Part shown: positions 55,682-64,000 of the stretch, one piece after another
Layout of the letters: every line of letters starts with the position of its first letter
How positions within the stretch are numbered: the stretch's first letter is position 1
DNA from: Opitutales bacterium
GTDB lineage: Bacteria; Verrucomicrobiota; Verrucomicrobiia; Opitutales; Oceanipulchritudinaceae
Direction: 5' to 3'
DNA length: 64,000 nucleotides
Assembly: GCA_007133065.1 (NCBI GenBank)
Contig: SLNJ01000065.1
Coordinates: 1-64,000 of the forward strand
Notes under the pieces: model-generated
What the model saw: only the letters and a program-made list of their open reading frames with translations
The model's database searches: none
What the model was told of the DNA's origin: nothing
Program-made: the position numbers and the translations under genes

Positions 55682-56476
55682 ATGGACGAACCGGAACAAC
55701 CATCGCAACCCAGGAAGCCAAAGTTTCCGCCTCCGCAGAAGAAACCCAAGATCAGCCTGCGGGACTTTGCGGAAAGGCGGGCAGGCGACCCGGCGCGCAA
55801 GGACCTAAGGCTGGATCGTATCCTGCACCGCACCGCTCCCCCCTGGAAACAGGAAGCAGCCTCCGAAGGTGACGACGCACCCCCTCCCGTCCCACAGGAG
55901 GAGGCGGAGCCGTCGCTCTGGCAGATCGAAGCCGAACTCGAGGAGCGCGAGCGCCTGCTCCGCAGAGCCCGATCCCTCCTCGACGAAAAGGAGCGGTCGC
56001 TGAAGGAACAGGAGGCGCTGCTCGCGGCCCGGGAGCGCTACCTGATCGAATCCGAACACCTGTTCGAGGAACGCCGCCGCAGCGGTGCGGCCGGGGAGTC
56101 CGAAGCCGATACATCCCCCGAACAGGGATCCGAACCGGTCGCGGAAGGCTCGGTCTCGGACTCGATGAAAGAGTCTTTTGCCAAGCTCAAGCAGGAGCTG
56201 GACGAACGCGAAAAGGCGCTCCGTGAGGCCGAGGAACTCATGCGCGAGCGCGAAGCGTTCATCGAAGAAAGCGAGAACACGCTGTTCGAGAAAGCCCAGG
56301 AACTCCAGGAATTGGAGACCACGCTCGACAGCCTGCGCGACCAGCTCGAATACCGCCGCGACCGACTCGACTCGGACACGGCCGAGGCCGCGTCGTCTTC
56401 GCGGACGGATGGAGACGGGGACGAGGACGACCGCGGTTCGGAGCCGGAGTCCGACCCTCCTGCAGGGACAGCGTAA
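55682..56476 (+). CDS. Coiled-coil protein of the ParA cassette
   Basis: 264 aa, not recognised. A proline-rich N-terminus (QPRKPKFPPPQKKPKISLRDFAERRAG) is followed by two heptad-rich segments: about 80-125 (LWQIEAELEERERLLRRARSLLDEKERSLKEQEALLAARERYL) and about 160-230 (SFAKLKQELDEREKALREAEELMREREAFIEESENTLFEKAQELQELETTLDSLRDQLEYRRDRL). The end is acidic and disordered. Such rods often form scaffolds or dimers; with the ATPase two genes upstream it suggests a positioning or polymer system. It is convergent with the secreted subtilase gene. Confidence 0.65.
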   Translation: MDEPEQPSQPRKPKFPPPQKKPKISLRDFAERRAGDPARKDLRLDRILHRTAPPWKQEAASEGDDAPPPVPQEEAEPSLWQIEAELEERERLLRRARSLLDEKERSLKEQEALLAARERYLIESEHLFEERRRSGAAGESEADTSPEQGSEPVAEGSVSDSMKESFAKLKQELDEREKALREAEELMREREAFIEESENTLFEKAQELQELETTLDSLRDQLEYRRDRLDSDTAEAASSSRTDGDGDEDDRGSEPESDPPAGTA

Positions 56477-56518
56477 TTCGGGAAAATCCGCGACATAAGC
56501 CCGATCCCGGGGACACTA

Positions 56519-59500
56519 CTATTCGTCGACCCACTCCTGCAACCCGTTGCGGAAGTGAGAGGGGAACACGGTCGGGTTCGTGTAGATCCAGTCGTTGTCG
56601 GGATATAGGTACATCCAGAGGCCATCATCCGCCGTGTCGACAGGGAAGGTCCATCCGAAAGGCTCGACCCAGACGAACGGAAACTCGCCTGAAAAAATCC
56701 AACCGAGCCAGGGCACCAGCCACCAATTCCGCTCGAGCATTGATGCGCCGGTAAAGATGGATTCCTCGACTTCCAGGTACTCCGGCATTCCTGGAAGAGC
56801 CCACGGCGCCCAGACGGCACCCTCCAGTCGACCGGTTTTACCTCCGGGGACCGGGTTGGCGGTGTTGTTGCCCGAACCTTCGGCCATCGGCCAGTATCCG
56901 ACCAGCCCCGGCTCGTCTCCGGTCAGCGGCTCGGTCCGATGGATGGCCAACTCCTCGGGAAGCAGCAGACGATTCCAGATCCGCACATCGCCGATCAACC
57001 CGATGAATGATCGCGTGCCCTCAGCGCTGTTTCCGATCCTGAGTGCGTGGTTCGCATGCGATCCGATCGTCCCGGTTGGCGGATCGATCTGGGATGTGGT
57101 TCGCACGCCGGTCTCCACTCCGTTCACAAAGAACCGAACCCCGCCCGCACCGTCATAGGAAACCGCAACGTGCTGCCATTCATCGAGCCGGACTGCGGCT
57201 TCGGGAGAGGTGAGCACCCTGTCCTCGAGGGCCTCACCCTGCCGAACGAAAAAGATCAGGCTCGCGTCGGGGTAGAGTACATGATCCCGGCCGTTCAGGA
57301 AAAACAGCACGTTCTCCTTGTCGAAGATACGCCCGAATCCCGCGAGCCCAAACCGCCCCCAGTCGGTCGGGTGAATCCATGCCTCGAACGTCAACCGTTG
57401 AGTAAGGTTGAGCGCGCTTTCAGTTCCCAGGTTCAACACGTCGCCGGCATCACGAAACTGGAGGGCAAAGCGAGGCTCGCGCGCCACGAAAATCGTTGCT
57501 GCCGCGGTATCCTCCAGACCCTCCGCAGTCCGGACGCGGTAGCTGAACGTGTCGCTACCAAAGAATCCGGCGACCGGGTCGTAGCGAAAGCGGCCGTTCC
57601 CCAAAACCGCGATCGTGCCGCGGCTCGGGGGTTTCTCGAGGAAGACCATCGGCTCGCCGGCCCCGAGGTTGATGTCATTCTCCAGCACGTCGATCGTCAC
57701 GGAGGCCCCCATGGCTGTCACAGCCCGGTCGGGGACCGCGCCCGGGAGCGGGTTGTCGATCGTAATAAACGCCTTCGCCACACCGTCGCGCCCGTCCCAG
57801 ACCGTGTAGCCCATCCGGTCCACACCCCGGTGATCCGGGAGTGCGTCGTACCGGATCCCGAGTCCATCCTCCGTGATTTCCGCGAATCCGTGCCGTGGCT
57901 GGTAGAGCGAGAGAATGCTGAGCGAATCGCCGTCGGGATCCGAATCGTTCTCAAGCGGATCGATCCGCATTGGCAGTTCATCCGCGGTCAGCGCCAGGCC
58001 CTCGGCGACAGGAGGACGGTTCGCATCGGGCTCGCGCGGGGTTCCGTGCAGTCGGAGCGACCATGAGTCCATGGTGCCCACGATCGATCCGTCGTTGTCC
58101 TGGATCCGAAGGAGCCACTCGCCCTGCGAGGATTCGCCCCAGTTGCGCACGCTCATGAACCGCCACGTGGAATAGGAACGCTGTGTATCATTGCGCTGCT
58201 CCATCAGCACGCTCACGGTTCCCGACGGAGAGATCAGAACGGCGCGCAGGTGGCCCCAGTCGTCGTGGGAAAGATTGAGGGTCACCTCCACATGTTCGAG
58301 ACGGATGTCCTCCTGGACGTAATAGGATTCGAGGCGACCGCCGCGGTTGATCGGGATGGATCGCGACACGGGAATCGTTCCCGACTCCACGGCCGTCGCC
58401 TCCGGAACGCGCTCCCATTGCTCGGCGAGCGCTCCGGCGCCGTGCGCATCGACCCGACCGAACCCGAAGTCGTGATGCACGGGGTAACCGGCACCGTTCG
58501 TCGCCCAACCCGACGCATCCAGGTCGCTCTGCACCGCGGTGCGCGCGAGGATGTGCTGAACGTCGCGCCATCCCAGTTCCGGGTTCGCGTCGAGCATCAG
58601 TGCGACGACGCCGGATACCAGCGGCGTTGCCGCCGACGTTCCACTGAACCCGGTCGTGCAATCGCCCGGGCTATTCCCGAGCGATCCCGTACGATCGGTC
58701 GTCGTGATTCCAACCCCGGAGTCGCCGCTGGGCGCAGCGACGAAAAGGTTGGCGCCGGGGTTGCTGTAGTCGGTGGCCTGGCCGTTCCGTCCCACCGCTC
58801 CCACTGAAATGGTTTCGGGGAGCCTGTTGTATCCGTCATAATTGGCGTTGCCGCCGACGGAGCGCCGGTTGCCCGACGCCCACACGTAGATGCTCCCGAG
58901 CCCGCCGCGGCCCTCCCGCGTTCCCGTGCGGATCGCGGTCACCGCGGAATCGCTGACGCTCGCAAGGCGCACGCCTGCGGAACCGCCGCCGCCCGGTCCC
59001 CAGCTGTTGTTATAGATATCGACGGTCGCCCGCAAGCCCGCATCCTCGGACCAGAGCGCCTCTACGACGTCGCTTGTGCTGGCGCGTCCCTGGAGCAACG
59101 GCAGATCGACCAGACCGGACTCGTACGCCACCCCGACCCCGCACAGATCCGCGGGTGCGGCGGCCGCAAGACCTCCCACGGACGTGCCGTGCGTGGCGTC
59201 GTTCGAGCCTATGATCTCGCGCCAGAGGCCCGAACGGCGGCTTGTGTCGAGGAGCAGGTTGGGCGCCAGGTTCGGGTGCTCGCGGTCAATCCCGTCGTCG
59301 ATAATCGCGATCACGGATCCGACACCGGTCCATCCCCGTTCCCACGCGGGAACCACGTTAAGGTCCTCGCCTCGCGTTCCAGCATTCTGCCCCGCGTTGA
59401 CCAGATGCCATTGGAAGCTGAAGAGCCCGTCGCCAACCGGCCATTCCGACCAGTTCTCCAGCACTTCGTAGTACTCCGCCTCGGCGCTCACCACCCAATC

Positions 59501-59791
59501 AAACGCCGCAGGATCCCAGTCCGGGGATCTCGAATCGGCGGCGCGCGCCTGCAGCAGATACGGCCGCATAACCCACGTCGCTTCGAGCCCCCCGACCGGA
59601 CCGACCAGCTCGGCCCCGAGCGCGTCCGCCGCGGCGCGCGGATCAACCCCGGAGGCCAGTTGCACCAGCACCGTTCCCGTCGGCTGCCCCGGATGTCCCT
59701 GAGAGGCAGGCTCGGCACCCGTGCCCGCCGCGATCGCCAAACCGATCCAGGCGCCGAACAAAAATCGGATCCAATAAGGAGAATGGTGCAT
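56519..59791 (-). CDS. Secreted multidomain subtilisin-like protease
   Basis: 1090 aa from ATG 59791 (MHHSPYWIRFLFGAW), signal peptide ending AGTGA. A subtilase inhibitor-like propeptide lies before the S8 domain with catalytic D165 (AIIDDGID), H201 (DATHGTSVGG) and S386 (GFSGTSAATPLVSG). Then a P/Homo-B domain (YYVQEDIRLEHVEVTLNLSHDDWGHLRAVLISPSG), two cadherin/Ig-like repeats with LENDSDPDGDSL and LENDINLG, a LamG domain (LTFEAWIHPTDWGRFG, LVGYWPMAEGSGNNTANP) and a Trp-rich tail (WWLVPWLGWIFSG, FVWVEPFGWTF). The P domain makes it kexin-like in architecture. It is an extracellular or cell-surface protease that may process secreted proteins. Confidence 0.9.
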   Translation of the reverse strand: MHHSPYWIRFLFGAWIGLAIAAGTGAEPASQGHPGQPTGTVLVQLASGVDPRAAADALGAELVGPVGGLEATWVMRPYLLQARAADSRSPDWDPAAFDWVVSAEAEYYEVLENWSEWPVGDGLFSFQWHLVNAGQNAGTRGEDLNVVPAWERGWTGVGSVIAIIDDGIDREHPNLAPNLLLDTSRRSGLWREIIGSNDATHGTSVGGLAAAAPADLCGVGVAYESGLVDLPLLQGRASTSDVVEALWSEDAGLRATVDIYNNSWGPGGGGSAGVRLASVSDSAVTAIRTGTREGRGGLGSIYVWASGNRRSVGGNANYDGYNRLPETISVGAVGRNGQATDYSNPGANLFVAAPSGDSGVGITTTDRTGSLGNSPGDCTTGFSGTSAATPLVSGVVALMLDANPELGWRDVQHILARTAVQSDLDASGWATNGAGYPVHHDFGFGRVDAHGAGALAEQWERVPEATAVESGTIPVSRSIPINRGGRLESYYVQEDIRLEHVEVTLNLSHDDWGHLRAVLISPSGTVSVLMEQRNDTQRSYSTWRFMSVRNWGESSQGEWLLRIQDNDGSIVGTMDSWSLRLHGTPREPDANRPPVAEGLALTADELPMRIDPLENDSDPDGDSLSILSLYQPRHGFAEITEDGLGIRYDALPDHRGVDRMGYTVWDGRDGVAKAFITIDNPLPGAVPDRAVTAMGASVTIDVLENDINLGAGEPMVFLEKPPSRGTIAVLGNGRFRYDPVAGFFGSDTFSYRVRTAEGLEDTAAATIFVAREPRFALQFRDAGDVLNLGTESALNLTQRLTFEAWIHPTDWGRFGLAGFGRIFDKENVLFFLNGRDHVLYPDASLIFFVRQGEALEDRVLTSPEAAVRLDEWQHVAVSYDGAGGVRFFVNGVETGVRTTSQIDPPTGTIGSHANHALRIGNSAEGTRSFIGLIGDVRIWNRLLLPEELAIHRTEPLTGDEPGLVGYWPMAEGSGNNTANPVPGGKTGRLEGAVWAPWALPGMPEYLEVEESIFTGASMLERNWWLVPWLGWIFSGEFPFVWVEPFGWTFPVDTADDGLWMYLYPDNDWIYTNPTVFPSHFRNGLQEWVDE

Positions 59792-59920
59792 TGTGGTTCG
59801 GGGAGACGATGGAAGCCGCCCTCTTATTCCCCTCCAGCCTATGGACGTCCGCTTACAAAGCAAACCCGGATGCCGAATTTGATTGGCATTGGGGCCGCCT
59901 CGGCCAATACTCGATCCACC

Positions 59921-60259
59921 GTGCAGATCAGGCAGATCAGCAAATCCAACCACATTGCAGTTCTGGGTCTTACCGGGCGCCTGGACGCGACAACCGCAAA
60001 TCAGCTCCAGGCATCCATAGAGAAGACCCGCGAGAGCGGGAGCACCCACGTGTTACTCAACTTCAAGAACTTGGAATACATCAGCAGCGCCGGGCTCGGG
60101 GTGCTTCTCTCCGCGGCGAAGGACCTGCAATACCACGGCGGCGACCTCCTGCTCTGCGAACTGCGCGACAACGTCCGCAAGGTTTTCGAGGTCTCCGGCT
60201 TCACGCGGATATTCTACCTCTACCCGACCGAAAAACAGGCCCGGGACGATCTTGCGTGA
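59921..60259 (+). CDS. STAS-domain anti-sigma factor antagonist-like protein
   Basis: 112 aa from GTG 59921 (QIRQISKSNHIAVLG); ATG 59870 would add 17 residues. The STAS pattern is full: strand HIAVLGLTGRLDATTANQLQ, then HVLLNFKNLEYISSAGLGVLLSAAKDLQYHGGDLLLC with the phosphorylatable Ser in ISSAG (near residue 55-56), and KVFEVSGFTRIFYLYPTE. Spo0F/SpoIIAA-type STAS proteins release a sigma factor when dephosphorylated. The anti-sigma kinase partner is not in the window. It ends exactly next to the convergent dUTPase-like gene. Confidence 0.88.
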   Translation: MQIRQISKSNHIAVLGLTGRLDATTANQLQASIEKTRESGSTHVLLNFKNLEYISSAGLGVLLSAAKDLQYHGGDLLLCELRDNVRKVFEVSGFTRIFYLYPTEKQARDDLA

Positions 60260-60631
60260 TCAAATATGCCGCGAGTCCGACTCGTCCTTGCGCGCGTACC
60301 CGTCCTCCTGGCGCCGATGGTTCACGGCATTCTTCTCGAGGTACGCCTGGTGCACGTCCTCCGCTGTCATCCCCAGCACCTGGGCCGCGGAGATCAGGAA
60401 ATGGAACAGATCCACGATTTCGACCCGCGCATTCTGCCGGTCGAACTCCTGGTATTTCGCCCACCACTTCCACGGGACCGAATCCACCAGCTCGGCGAGT
60501 TCCTGCTGCATCGCACGTGTGTAGTTGAGGAGCCATTGCGTCTGCTCGTCCTCCGTCATGGAGGCCGTGTTCACCCCGATCCGCTCGTTCAAAGTCCGCT
60601 GTAGTTCGAAGATCGTCTCGAGCTTGTCCAT
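60260..60631 (-). CDS. All-alpha dUTPase-like NTP pyrophosphatase
   Basis: 123 aa from ATG 60631. The four-helix NTP-PPase motif is visible: QQELAELVDSVPWKWWAK (E..E) and NARVEIVDLFHFLISAAQVLG (E..D), then AYLEKNAVNHRRQEDGY with the basic region. This fits the dimeric dUTPase_2 (DUF1821-like) group. It hydrolyses dUTP or related nucleotides. Stop abuts the STAS gene. Confidence 0.8.
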   Translation of the reverse strand: MDKLETIFELQRTLNERIGVNTASMTEDEQTQWLLNYTRAMQQELAELVDSVPWKWWAKYQEFDRQNARVEIVDLFHFLISAAQVLGMTAEDVHQAYLEKNAVNHRRQEDGYARKDESDSRHI

Positions 60632-60754
60632 GGGTTGAAAGCCTGCGAATCGGCATCCCCGACGCAAGCGGAATGATGCGCAACCCCGGGATCCGATAAA
60701 AATGATTGAGCCGGCACGGGAATTCCCCTTTCATGCCGTCTAATCCCATGCACT

Positions 60755-61423
60755 ATGCCAGAATTTGAAAGTTCCACAAACCCGCCAACCGGCACCTCCG
60801 ATGCGCCCGACCGCGGGGAGTCAGGCGACTCGGTTCCCCCCATCGCACCGCACAGCGCCCGGCCGGCACACTACGAGCCGAGCAAATCACGCACCGCACG
60901 CCAGCGCGACGGCTCCATTCGGATAGAGGATCCACGCAAACAACACGCCCCACCCCGCCGGCCGCGGCCCAATACGCGATACCAGGCACAGCCCGGATTT
61001 TTTGCCCGTCTCTACTACACCGTGCAGGCGTTTTTCTCGCGTTTGTCGGCCAAGCCGAAAGCGAAATCGAAATCGGCGACCCGAACCACACGGGCTCCCT
61101 CAACCGAGTCCGAGACCGGCCAGCGGTCCCAGCGCCGGCGCCGGAACCGCCGCAGCGGGCGCAACCGCGCGGGCGGCGGCGGACAGGGGCACGGAGCGAA
61201 TCGCAAAAACGAAGCCTCCCCGGACTCGGGAACACCCCAGGGTAATCGTCGCGGTCCCCGTCGCAAGCAGGGGCCGAGACAGGACCAGGGGCAGGACCAC
61301 AACCAGGGGAAGGCCGCAGAGGGCGCCCCCGGCGGTGGATCCCGCCGCAGGCGCCGGCGCAGTCGAAAACCCCGCTCCTCGCAGGGCGGAGGTGGCAACC
61401 CGCCGGACAAGTCCGGTTCCTGA
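60755..61423 (+). CDS. Arg/Gly-rich basic protein of unknown function
   Basis: 222 aa, not recognised. Residues 1-85 are Ser/Pro-rich; 86-106 form an amphipathic helix (FFARLYYTVQAFFSRLSAK); the C-terminal half is strongly basic with RG and RRRR runs (RRRRNRRSGRNRAGGGGQGHG, SRRRRRRSRKPRSSQGGGG). It resembles an RNA-binding, disordered protein. It is read in the same direction as ruvB, 74 bp upstream. Length and GC bias make a spurious frame possible, but composition and the upstream position support a real gene. Confidence 0.5.
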   Translation: MPEFESSTNPPTGTSDAPDRGESGDSVPPIAPHSARPAHYEPSKSRTARQRDGSIRIEDPRKQHAPPRRPRPNTRYQAQPGFFARLYYTVQAFFSRLSAKPKAKSKSATRTTRAPSTESETGQRSQRRRRNRRSGRNRAGGGGQGHGANRKNEASPDSGTPQGNRRGPRRKQGPRQDQGQDHNQGKAAEGAPGGGSRRRRRRSRKPRSSQGGGGNPPDKSGS

Positions 61424-61497
61424 TCCGGACGAACCCCTTCTGGCTATACACCGGTTCCCGGGTATCCGGACGGCCGCCACCAACTCCACGCCACCCC

Positions 61498-62532
61498 ATG
61501 GACGAACCGCCCAAAGGCCGTGATTTTCTGGAGACCGCGCTGGAACGCGACGAGTCGATCGATGCGACCCTGCGACCTCCCTCGTTCTCCGACTTCACAG
61601 GCCAGCCGCGGACGATCGAGCGGCTCCAGGTGATGACCGGAGCGGCACGGGCGCGAAGCGATGTGCTCGCCCACATCCTTCTGAGCGGACCGCCGGGGTT
61701 GGGCAAGACCACCCTCTCGCTCATCCTCGGGAACGAGATGCAAAAGAAGGTGCGGATCACCTCCGGTCCCGTTATTGAACGGCCCGGCGACCTCGCCGGG
61801 ATGCTCACGAATCTCGAAGAAGGGGACCTTCTCTTCATCGACGAGATCCACCGGATCCCCAAGACCGTTGAGGAATACCTTTACTCCGCCATGGAGGACT
61901 TCCGCATCGACGTCATGCTCGACCAGGGCCCGAACGCACGCAGCGTACGGCTCAACATCCAACGCTTTACACTCGTCGGCGCGACCACCCGACTCGGATT
62001 GCTCACCTCACCGCTGCGCAGCCGATTCACCCTCCAGACCCGCCTGGATTACTACTCCCGCGAGGATCTGATCCGCATCATCCGTCGCACCTGCCAGCTG
62101 CTCAACGTGCCGATCGACGCCGACGGCGCCGACGAGATCGCCGGGCGCGCCCGCGGCACGCCCCGGATCGCCAACAACCTCATCTCGTTCATCCGCGACT
62201 ATGCACAACAGCGCGCGGACGGCCGAGTCACCCGGCCGATCGCCGCCGCAGCTCTCGAACTGCTGGAAATCGACCGGCACGGGCTCGACGAAATGGACAA
62301 ACGGATTCTGCGCTGCCTCGCCACCAACTACAAGGGCGGCCCCGTCGGGCTCGGAACCATCGCCGTCGCCGTCGGCGAGGAGGAACACACGCTCGAGGAA
62401 GTCCACGAACCCTACCTCATCCAGGAGGGGTACCTCAAGCGCACGCCGCAGGGCCGCATGCTGACCGATCGGGCGTATGACATCCTCGGCCTCCCGCGGA
62501 CCGCCCAGTCGGAGCAGCCGGAGCTTTTCTAG
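61498..62532 (+). CDS. ruvB: Holliday junction branch-migration helicase RuvB
   Basis: 344 aa. Walker A GPPGLGKTT, Walker B LLFIDEIHR, sensor/arginine-finger region VGATTRLGLLTSPLRSRF, then TRTC..., RGTPRIANNLISFIRDYAQ and the winged helix DEMDKRILRCLATNYKGGPVGLGTIAVAVGEEEHTLEEVHEPYLIQEGYLKRTPQGRML. Start MDEPPKGRDFLETAL; RPPSFSDFTGQPRTIERLQ begins the AAA core. It works with RuvA, not in this window. It ends 9 bp from the convergent mutL stop. Confidence 0.96.
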   Translation: MDEPPKGRDFLETALERDESIDATLRPPSFSDFTGQPRTIERLQVMTGAARARSDVLAHILLSGPPGLGKTTLSLILGNEMQKKVRITSGPVIERPGDLAGMLTNLEEGDLLFIDEIHRIPKTVEEYLYSAMEDFRIDVMLDQGPNARSVRLNIQRFTLVGATTRLGLLTSPLRSRFTLQTRLDYYSREDLIRIIRRTCQLLNVPIDADGADEIAGRARGTPRIANNLISFIRDYAQQRADGRVTRPIAAAALELLEIDRHGLDEMDKRILRCLATNYKGGPVGLGTIAVAVGEEEHTLEEVHEPYLIQEGYLKRTPQGRMLTDRAYDILGLPRTAQSEQPELF

Positions 62533-62541
62533 CACTCCCCC

Positions 62542-64000
62542 TCACTCCAACCCAAGCCGCTTGCTGAGCTCGGCGCGGCCAATCTCGAAGAACACGGGCC
62601 GCCCGCGCGGATCAGTCAATGGATCGCGACAATCGAGCAGCGTCGCGGCGAGCGATTCCCACGCCTCCGGTCCCGGTGCGGACTCGGCGCGTACCGCCGT
62701 GGCTGCGGCCAGGCGAGCGACTTGTTCCCGGGCGGAATCGGTTTCGCCGGGGCGGATGCCCCGCTCCCGAACGCGGGCCACCAGATCCCGGACGAACTGC
62801 TCGCCCGCCGCCGGGTCAAACCAGTCGGGAATCGCCTCGAGACGAAAGAACTGGCGTCCGAACGCCCGCACATCGAACCCAATACCATGAAAGAAGTCCA
62901 TGTACTCCTCGAGGACCGCGGAGGCGACGGTATCGAGTTCGAGTGTTACGGGGAAGAGCAGGGTCTGGCGCCGTGTCGCGTGTGCGCACAAGTCGGCGAG
63001 AATTCGTTCGTAGCGTATGCGCGCGCGGGCCGCGCGCCAGTTGAGCAGCACGACCCCCTCGCGACTCTGGTAGAGCACAAAGCGATCGTGCGCAATCCCC
63101 AGCGGAATCCATCCGCCGGGCCGCGGGCGCGTGGACTCCTCCGGAGCGGACCGGGTCGGCGTTCGACTCAATTCGGCACGCGCGCCCGATTCGGCGGCGT
63201 TTCCCGTGCCCGGAGGCTCGGCGGCGTCCGGTCTTTGCATCGATCGAGACACCGTGGGCACCGCCGGGGGCGGTGACACCGCCGGCACCGCATCGGCATC
63301 CGCCGGCGTGCCCTGCCGGGAGTCGCCCCGGACGCGGGCGGACGCCTCCCGCAACCGCGCGAGAATCGACTCGATCACAAACCGGCGGACCGCCCCCTCC
63401 TCCCGGAAGCGCACCTCGCGTTTGGCGGGGTGTATGTTGACGTCGACGCGCTTTGGATCGATCTCAAGGAAGAGAAACGCATATGGATAGCGCCCCTTCG
63501 GCAGATAGGTATGATACGACTCAATGAGGGCGTAGGCCAGTGTGCGGCTCTGAACGTGCCGCCGGTTCACGTAGGTGTGCAGATCCGCGCGCGTCGACCG
63601 CCAGCTCCCCGGGGAGCCGACCAACCCCGACAGGCGGAGCCCCTCACCCTCCGCCGCGATCTCCATCAGATCCCCTGCCGCCTGTTTTCCGAAAATCTCC
63701 GCCACCCGTTCGCGCAGTGTCGGACAGACCGGGGACCGGAATACCTCGCGCCCGTTCTCGGTGAGAGTGAAGGCGACCTCCGGGTGGGCGACCGCCGCCA
63801 GACGGCAGTAATGGATGATATGCGCCGCCTCGGTCCGGTCGGTCTTCAGGAATTTCCGGCGCGCCGGCACGCTGTTGAAGAGCTGCGCCACATCGATGCG
63901 GGTGCCGACCGGCATACCGCAATCCCGCGTGTGCACGTGTTTGCCCGCGTGTATGAGGATTTCCGTGCCGGCGTTCGCTTCCGCGATACGGGTGCGCAGG
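62542..64000 (-). CDS. mutL: DNA mismatch repair protein MutL (N-terminus beyond the window)
   Basis: Partial: the 5' end is cut at 64000. The visible part starts within the ATPase/transducer region (RDCGMPVGTRIDVAQLFNSVPARRKFL, RHVQSRTLAYALIESYHTYLPKGRYPYAFLFLEIDPKRVDVNIHPAKREVRF, the classic MutL GHKL transducer) and ends with the C-terminal dimerisation domain. Unlike endonuclease-type MutL, the C-terminal domain lacks DQHA(x)2E(x)4E; instead NWRAARARIRYERI stands there, and the CPHGRP motif reads DPRGRP. So endonuclease activity is probably absent, as in E. coli. It is convergent with ruvB. Confidence 0.93.
   Translation of the reverse strand, partial: LRTRIAEANAGTEILIHAGKHVHTRDCGMPVGTRIDVAQLFNSVPARRKFLKTDRTEAAHIIHYCRLAAVAHPEVAFTLTENGREVFRSPVCPTLRERVAEIFGKQAAGDLMEIAAEGEGLRLSGLVGSPGSWRSTRADLHTYVNRRHVQSRTLAYALIESYHTYLPKGRYPYAFLFLEIDPKRVDVNIHPAKREVRFREEGAVRRFVIESILARLREASARVRGDSRQGTPADADAVPAVSPPPAVPTVSRSMQRPDAAEPPGTGNAAESGARAELSRTPTRSAPEESTRPRPGGWIPLGIAHDRFVLYQSREGVVLLNWRAARARIRYERILADLCAHATRRQTLLFPVTLELDTVASAVLEEYMDFFHGIGFDVRAFGRQFFRLEAIPDWFDPAAGEQFVRDLVARVRERGIRPGETDSAREQVARLAAATAVRAESAPGPEAWESLAATLLDCRDPLTDPRGRPVFFEIGRAELSKRLGLE

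Overview
The window is a GC-rich (about 60-65 %) bacterial chromosome segment with tightly packed genes on both strands. No plasmid or phage backbone is visible. The gene repertoire best suggests a Verrucomicrobiota relative, most likely an Opitutae/Puniceicoccales-type bacterium. The reasons are the sulfatase, heparinase-fold and LamG-type secreted proteins, the DUF1573 / MauE / rhodanese group, tryptophan-rich surface segments, and a Gram-negative envelope (TonB receptor, TolC family, lipoprotein). This taxonomic placement is an inference from gene content; no rRNA is present.

Layout. 0-1.2 kb: a VapBC toxin-antitoxin pair behind a clear dyad operator. 1.2-2.9 kb (minus): an acetolactate-synthase remnant, an NRDE/TANGO2 protein and a DinB-fold protein. 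3.1-5.3 kb (minus): a hybrid sensor kinase, divergent from a metal-handling module at 5.5-8.9 kb (SO_0444-type permease, MerR regulator, CPLC thioredoxin-like protein, predicted outer-membrane protein, secreted HMA protein). Two MerR-type promoters with 20-bp spacers control that module. 9.1-13.5 kb (minus): a HEAT-redoxin fusion, a peroxiredoxin-like protein and a ZnuD-like TonB receptor. 14.0-16.6 kb: a CoA-transferase/GNAT fusion and pdxH. 16.8-23.1 kb: a complete MacAB-TolC-type export operon. 23.3-24.9 kb: rpsA with a strong terminator. 25.2-36.2 kb: a large LamG protein, then a long co-directional run (DUF1573, LOG family, rhodanese, MauE-like, Gfo/Idh/MocA dehydrogenase, lactonase, sulfatase, SAM_HAT_C lipoprotein, Coa1-like). 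36.3-37.4 kb: two truncated gene remnants. 37.4-43.7 kb: M42-like peptidase, tandem adenylate kinase, Uup-like ABC-F, tRNA-Phe, PolX. 43.8-44.7 kb: a PaaX-like regulator between two matching palindromes. 44.9-47.6 kb: heparinase-like protein, a 173-bp MITE-like element and tRNA-Pro.

47.8-64 kb is mostly housekeeping: ffh, priA, a Fur-family regulator, a TPR protein, nadA, ruvB and mutL (cut by the window end). Among them lie a ParA-type ATPase with two uncharacterised partners, a secreted subtilase with P-domain and LamG, a STAS protein, an all-alpha dUTPase-like protein and an RG-rich basic protein.

The most notable items are: the MITE-like element with 22-bp terminal inverted repeats and an exact 8-bp target duplication, plus a decayed second copy; the PaaX-like gene bracketed by 36-38-bp palindromes; the MerR regulator with a CueR-like ligand pattern and an apparently leaderless promoter; the ParA three-gene cassette; and the tandem adenylate kinase whose second P-loop has lost its lysine. 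All positions and motifs were read by eye. Family names rest on recognised motifs, not on database searches.
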